From Clostridia bacterium (GTDB taxonomy: Bacteria; Bacillota; Clostridia; Lachnospirales; Lachnospiraceae), in assembly GCA_003249225.1 (NCBI GenBank), contig QKJQ01000022.1:62001-126000 (forward strand): a stretch of DNA of 64,000 bases, in the 5' to 3' direction. How positions within the stretch are numbered: the first letter of the stretch is position 1; every line of letters starts with the position of its first letter. Positions 61,424-64,000 of this stretch are shown piece by piece. The position numbers and the translations under genes are program-made. Under the pieces are notes generated by a model. The model was not told where the DNA came from. It did no database searches and worked only from the letters and a program-made list of their open reading frames with translations.

Positions 61424-61594
61424 ATTTAAATATAATTTATTTCTTTATTGCTTTATCTGTTGCAAAAAGGTAGGATGCAACCTGAAGTTTACATTTTGAT
61501 AGTTCAAATTGGTGGTGGCTTATCTCACCTGTCTGTATTCTGTTACCAGTACCGGACAATCTGTTTGGTTCAATAATTTGATGGGAGAACATGT

Positions 61595-62437
61595 ATGACG
61601 CTGGGAGAAAAACTTTCAAAGCTAAGAAAAGAAAACAATTATACGCAGGAGCAGTTCGCCGACCTGCTCGAGGTATCAAGACAATCCATAAGTAAATGGG
61701 AATCTGATATCAGCTTTCCCGAAACGGAGAAGCTGATTCGGATCAGTAAGTTATACAATTGCTCTCTGGATTATCTCTTAAAGGATGAAATCGACACCTT
61801 CGATTTTCAAAAAAAAGAGTACAATTCCCAAAACGAGAACATTTATGTGGAAAAGGAACAAGCATCCGCAGGTTCCTATATCAACATCTCCATCCCCGCG
61901 AAATTTAATAAAAAAAGCAAGCGAGAGATCCATGGTCTTCCGCTGTGGCATATTACCAATGACTGGCGTGTTACAGCAAAAGGTGTCCTTGCCATTGGCT
62001 TTCGTGCACAGGGTATTCTGTCCATTGGAATGCTCAGCATGGGGCTGGTCAGCCTGGGTCTGTTCTCTTTTGGATTACTGTCCCTCGGAGTATTCGCACT
62101 TGGAATTCTTGCTGCAGGCAGTTTTTCCGCCGGAATTTTCTCCGCCGGTGCCATCAGTATCGGCATGATTGCCGTTGGTGCGGTTGCTGTTGGCGAATTT
62201 GCTTTCGGTGCCGCGGCAAATGGTCATTACCTTGCCATGGGGGATACCGCAAGAGCCGCCATCGCTCTTGGACAAACAAAGGCTTATGGTGACCTGATCT
62301 CTATATCGGGGGTCGGATATGGTCCAGAGGTCAGAGCCTTAACAGGCCGGGAGATCATTATGGTAAAAGAAATGCTGGATTCGATTGTTCCTTCGTTGCT
62401 TGGCTGGGCGAAGAATATAATTGAGATGTTTTTATAG
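61595..62437 (+). CDS. XRE-family regulator with glycine-periodic C-terminal domain
   Basis: 280 residues. Residues 1-65 are a Cro/CI helix-turn-helix (LRKENNYTQEQFADLLEVSRQSISKWE). Residues about 125-205 are a hydrophobic array with glycine every fifth residue (AIG/SIG/SLG/ALG units), like a pentapeptide-type solenoid or a stacked membrane structure. It ends in a short helical tail. DNA binding is likely; the role of the repeat domain is unknown. GGGAGAACATGT precedes the start. A terminator follows at 62563-62591. Confidence 0.85.
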   Translation: MTLGEKLSKLRKENNYTQEQFADLLEVSRQSISKWESDISFPETEKLIRISKLYNCSLDYLLKDEIDTFDFQKKEYNSQNENIYVEKEQASAGSYINISIPAKFNKKSKREIHGLPLWHITNDWRVTAKGVLAIGFRAQGILSIGMLSMGLVSLGLFSFGLLSLGVFALGILAAGSFSAGIFSAGAISIGMIAVGAVAVGEFAFGAAANGHYLAMGDTARAAIALGQTKAYGDLISISGVGYGPEVRALTGREIIMVKEMLDSIVPSLLGWAKNIIEMFL

Positions 62438-62483
62438 ACAAGCCTTTCTCTGATTTACACCACACATTAATATTATAATACTG

Positions 62484-62553
62484 GAATCAAAAGTTCATGT
62501 GATTCATGCCTGCATAAATAAGCATGACTTAAGGACCCAACATCATATTATTC
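62484..62553. repeat. MITE-like structured repeat, short copy
   Basis: GTTCATGTGATTCATGC, then CATAAATAAGCATGACTTAAGGACCCAACATCATATTATTCC. It matches the left palindrome and right end of the element at 30238-30455, with the ~110-base middle missing. Confidence 0.7.
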
Positions 62554-62562
62554 CTTATTACA

Positions 62563-62597
62563 AAAACACCTGTTCATGTTACAGGTGTTTTTTACTA
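62563..62597 (+). terminator. Terminator downstream of the XRE regulator gene
   Basis: AAAACACCTGT-TCATGTT-ACAGGTGTTTT followed by T-rich sequence, 125 bases past the stop and just before the next promoter. Confidence 0.88.
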
Positions 62598-62610
62598 TAT
62601 TTATCCATTT

Positions 62611-62670
62611 ATTATTGACAAACAATAATTCCAATGTTATTATCGTACTAAATTATTGTAAAACAATAAT
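62611..62670 (+). promoter_or_regulatory. Promoter bracketed by two identical dyad operators
   Basis: TTGACA (62615-62620), 17 bases, TATTAT (62638-62643). ATTATTG-ACAAA-CAATAAT (62611-62629) overlaps the -35, and ATTATTG-TAAAA-CAATAAT (62652-62670) lies just after the start region. Centres are 41 bp apart, close to four helical turns, so two bound dimers would face the same side. Confidence 0.85.
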
Positions 62671-62718
62671 AATCAGCACGAGCAACGAAGATAACTCATC
62701 CCTGGGGAGGACCAACTC

Positions 62719-63696
62719 ATGAAACATAAACTATTATTTCTACTCTTAGCCGCAGAAGCAGGCTTGTGTATGTTTTTATCCATTATTATTCTATCCACGA
62801 ACGATTCCTTATCTGCTCTTATGTCCTTCCCTTTTGAGCAGCTCGGTTTGCTTTTACGGAAGCTGTCAGAAACCGGACAAATCGGTAATGCCTTTGCCGT
62901 GACACTTTATACCGCGCTCTGCCTCTCTCCTTTCTTATTTTTACAAAAAGTAAAGCAAAAACGCAGATTTTATGCAGAAGATTTTCTTATGGTGCTGTTA
63001 TCAGCAGGGCTTTTCATTACTTTGTTTTATATGATCAATCCCTCCTATCTCAGCCGGATTACTGTGCTTGACTTAGGTGATTCTGGTGTAACTCTGCTTA
63101 AATTTATTCTTGGCAGCCTGATATGGGCTTTCCTTCTTGGATATGTAATTCTGCGGCTTCTTCGTTTATCTTTTGCTAATGGAATTGAAACACTTCAACG
63201 ATACGGTAAGGCACTCCTATACACCTTATGCTTCTTTTTTGTATTCACTGCTTTCTCCCTTCGTTTTACTGAGATGATTTCTTCCTTTCTTGATCTTCGC
63301 TCTAAAAACACCTCAGATACTAATTATATGATTCCAACAAACATCTTTTATGTCCTCACATTCCTGGTTGATATACTCCCGAATATTCTCTACACCATAC
63401 TTACCGTAAAAGCGATCGATCTTTTGACTGCCATGCAGGCCGACCGGTACTCCAAAGAGACGGATACACTTGCCAAAAATATATCCGTCTGGTGCGCAAA
63501 ATCTTTGGCGGCTATAATCTGCACTTCCATCATTTTTCCTATTCTTCAGCTGCTTTTTGCAAAAATACTGCTGGATATAAATACATCAATAAACATACCA
63601 TTCTTGTCTCTGATCTTTGTTCTTGCACTTTTATTTGTCTCAAGAATTATCTCAGAGAACCGAAAACTAAAGACCGACAATGATTTATTTATCTAA
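62719..63696 (+). CDS. Polytopic membrane protein of unknown function (DUF2975-like context)
   Basis: 325 residues with about eight hydrophobic segments in two similar four-helix halves and no recognised catalytic motif. It pairs with a small HTH_26-type regulator directly downstream, an arrangement known for DUF2975/YoaS-YozG pairs in Firmicutes, but at 325 residues it is about twice the DUF2975 size. GGGGAGGACCAACTC precedes the ATG. Expression probably depends on the two ATTATTG-N5-CAATAAT operators upstream. Confidence 0.7.
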   Translation: MKHKLLFLLLAAEAGLCMFLSIIILSTNDSLSALMSFPFEQLGLLLRKLSETGQIGNAFAVTLYTALCLSPFLFLQKVKQKRRFYAEDFLMVLLSAGLFITLFYMINPSYLSRITVLDLGDSGVTLLKFILGSLIWAFLLGYVILRLLRLSFANGIETLQRYGKALLYTLCFFFVFTAFSLRFTEMISSFLDLRSKNTSDTNYMIPTNIFYVLTFLVDILPNILYTILTVKAIDLLTAMQADRYSKETDTLAKNISVWCAKSLAAIICTSIIFPILQLLFAKILLDINTSINIPFLSLIFVLALLFVSRIISENRKLKTDNDLFI

Positions 63697-63732
63697 TTCG
63701 AATAAAAAATAACCTTTGAATAAGGAGTGTAC

Positions 63733-63963
63733 ATGGCAATACGAATCTATCTTGAAGACGTATTAAAGCTTCAAAACATGACTTCAAAAGAACTCTGTGC
63801 CAAGGTGGGCATAACCGAGGCGAATCTATCGATCCTTAGAAGTGGGAAAGCAAAGGGTGTGCGATTTTCGACAATCAATCGTATCTGTTACTTTTTGTCA
63901 TGCGACGTGGGTGATATATTAAAATTCGATGGGATCTTGGAGGATAATGATGACGAAGAATAG
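63733..63963 (+). CDS. Small Cro/CI-type HTH regulator (HTH_26, YozG-like)
   Basis: 76 residues: IRIYLEDVLKLQNMTSKELCAKVGITEANLSILRSGKAKGVRFSTINRICYFLSCDVGDIL is nearly all helix-turn-helix. TAAGGAGTGTAC precedes the ATG at 63733; a GTG two codons upstream is less likely. It probably represses its own operon through the dyads at 62611-62670. It overlaps the next gene by 14 bases. Confidence 0.9.
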   Translation: MAIRIYLEDVLKLQNMTSKELCAKVGITEANLSILRSGKAKGVRFSTINRICYFLSCDVGDILKFDGILEDNDDEE

Positions 63964-64000
63964 ATTGATAATTTTTTCCCTGATGCTGCTTATGGTCTTT
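63950..64000 (+). CDS. Start of a membrane or secreted protein (3' end outside window)
   Basis: The first 17 codons (MTKNRLIIFSLMLLMVF) form a basic start followed by a hydrophobic helix. TTGGAGG lies 7 bases before the ATG at 63950; an ATG at 63947 is also in frame. It is the third gene of the HTH operon. Confidence 0.65.
   Translation, partial: MTKNRLIIFSLMLLMVF

Noticed and set aside
61595..64000. Prophage or integrative-element boundary at the HTH genes
   Set aside because: No integrase, attachment repeat or phage structural gene is present; both HTH genes fit ordinary chromosomal regulators.

Overview
The window is a 64-kb chromosomal segment from a low-GC, anaerobic Gram-positive bacterium. 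It is most likely a member of the Lachnospiraceae (Clostridia). The basis is the dgt-dnaG-rpoD-trmK macromolecular-synthesis block, strong AGGAGG-type ribosome binding sites, consensus TTGACA-N17-TATAAT promoters, a Fur-type box before feoAB, ArgR-type boxes before argC, and Clostridia-type paralogues (DegV, ArgC type 2, cytidylate-kinase-like protein, DUF2085, HTH_26 regulator). No rRNA, tRNA, IS element, prophage or CRISPR array was recognised. Nearly all intergenic space is accounted for by terminators, promoters and small repeats.

Layout. (1) 1-8394, plus strand: branched-chain amino acid genes ilvD (cut by the window edge), cimA, leuC, leuD, leuB, leuA. Citramalate synthase together with LeuCD and LeuB gives a threonine-independent route to 2-oxobutyrate and isoleucine, and LeuA uses the same enzymes for leucine. 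(2) 8478-17584: a DegV lipid-binding protein (plus), then on the minus strand a ClpX with a poly-asparagine N-terminus and the dgt > dnaG > rpoD > trmK-udk block, in which TrmK and a uridine-kinase-like protein are fused in frame. (3) 18130-25607, minus: feoAB, a DUF2085/zinc-ribbon pair, a PAS-GGDEF diguanylate cyclase, argC, and a YkgJ-type cysteine-cluster protein. (4) 25663-34436, minus: a GH106-like glycosidase, a MalY-type C-S lyase with RidA, a HisC-type aminotransferase, a D-2-hydroxyacid dehydrogenase and a HAD phosphatase. (5) 34556-39985, minus: GT4 glycosyltransferase > UDP-glucose dehydrogenase > radical SAM protein, and a DsrE-like/amidohydrolase pair. (6) 40259-53505, minus: two sensor systems with their probable targets. 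The first is MATE > response regulator > histidine kinase, followed by a tannase-like lipoprotein. The second is response regulator > histidine kinase, followed by apbE and a NosR/NapH-like membrane iron-sulfur protein carrying two ApbE-type FMN-binding domains. (7) 53624-59627, minus: acetolactate synthase with a cytidylate-kinase-like protein, a GGDEF-EAL protein and a chemoreceptor. (8) 60260-64000, plus: an aminotransferase, an XRE regulator with a glycine-repeat C-terminus, and a polytopic membrane protein/HTH pair followed by a gene cut by the window edge.

The most informative regulatory observation concerns the 11-bp-period direct repeats ATTAAAG-N4-ATTAAAG. They occur exactly twice, before the response-regulator gene at 52565 and before apbE at 50241, each 10 bp from a -10 element. 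This ties the two-component system to the flavin-based electron-transfer module. A sister site (ATTGAA-N5-ATTGAA, same spacing) precedes the tannase-like lipoprotein. A second recurring structure is a small TGCGC/GCGCA hairpin next to the ribosome binding site of cimA, leuA, dgt and mcp, with base changes that preserve pairing. It forms part of a longer repeated leader. Third, the operon at 62719 has two ATTATTG-N5-CAATAAT dyads bracketing its promoter 41 bp apart, which are good candidates for autoregulation by its own small HTH protein.
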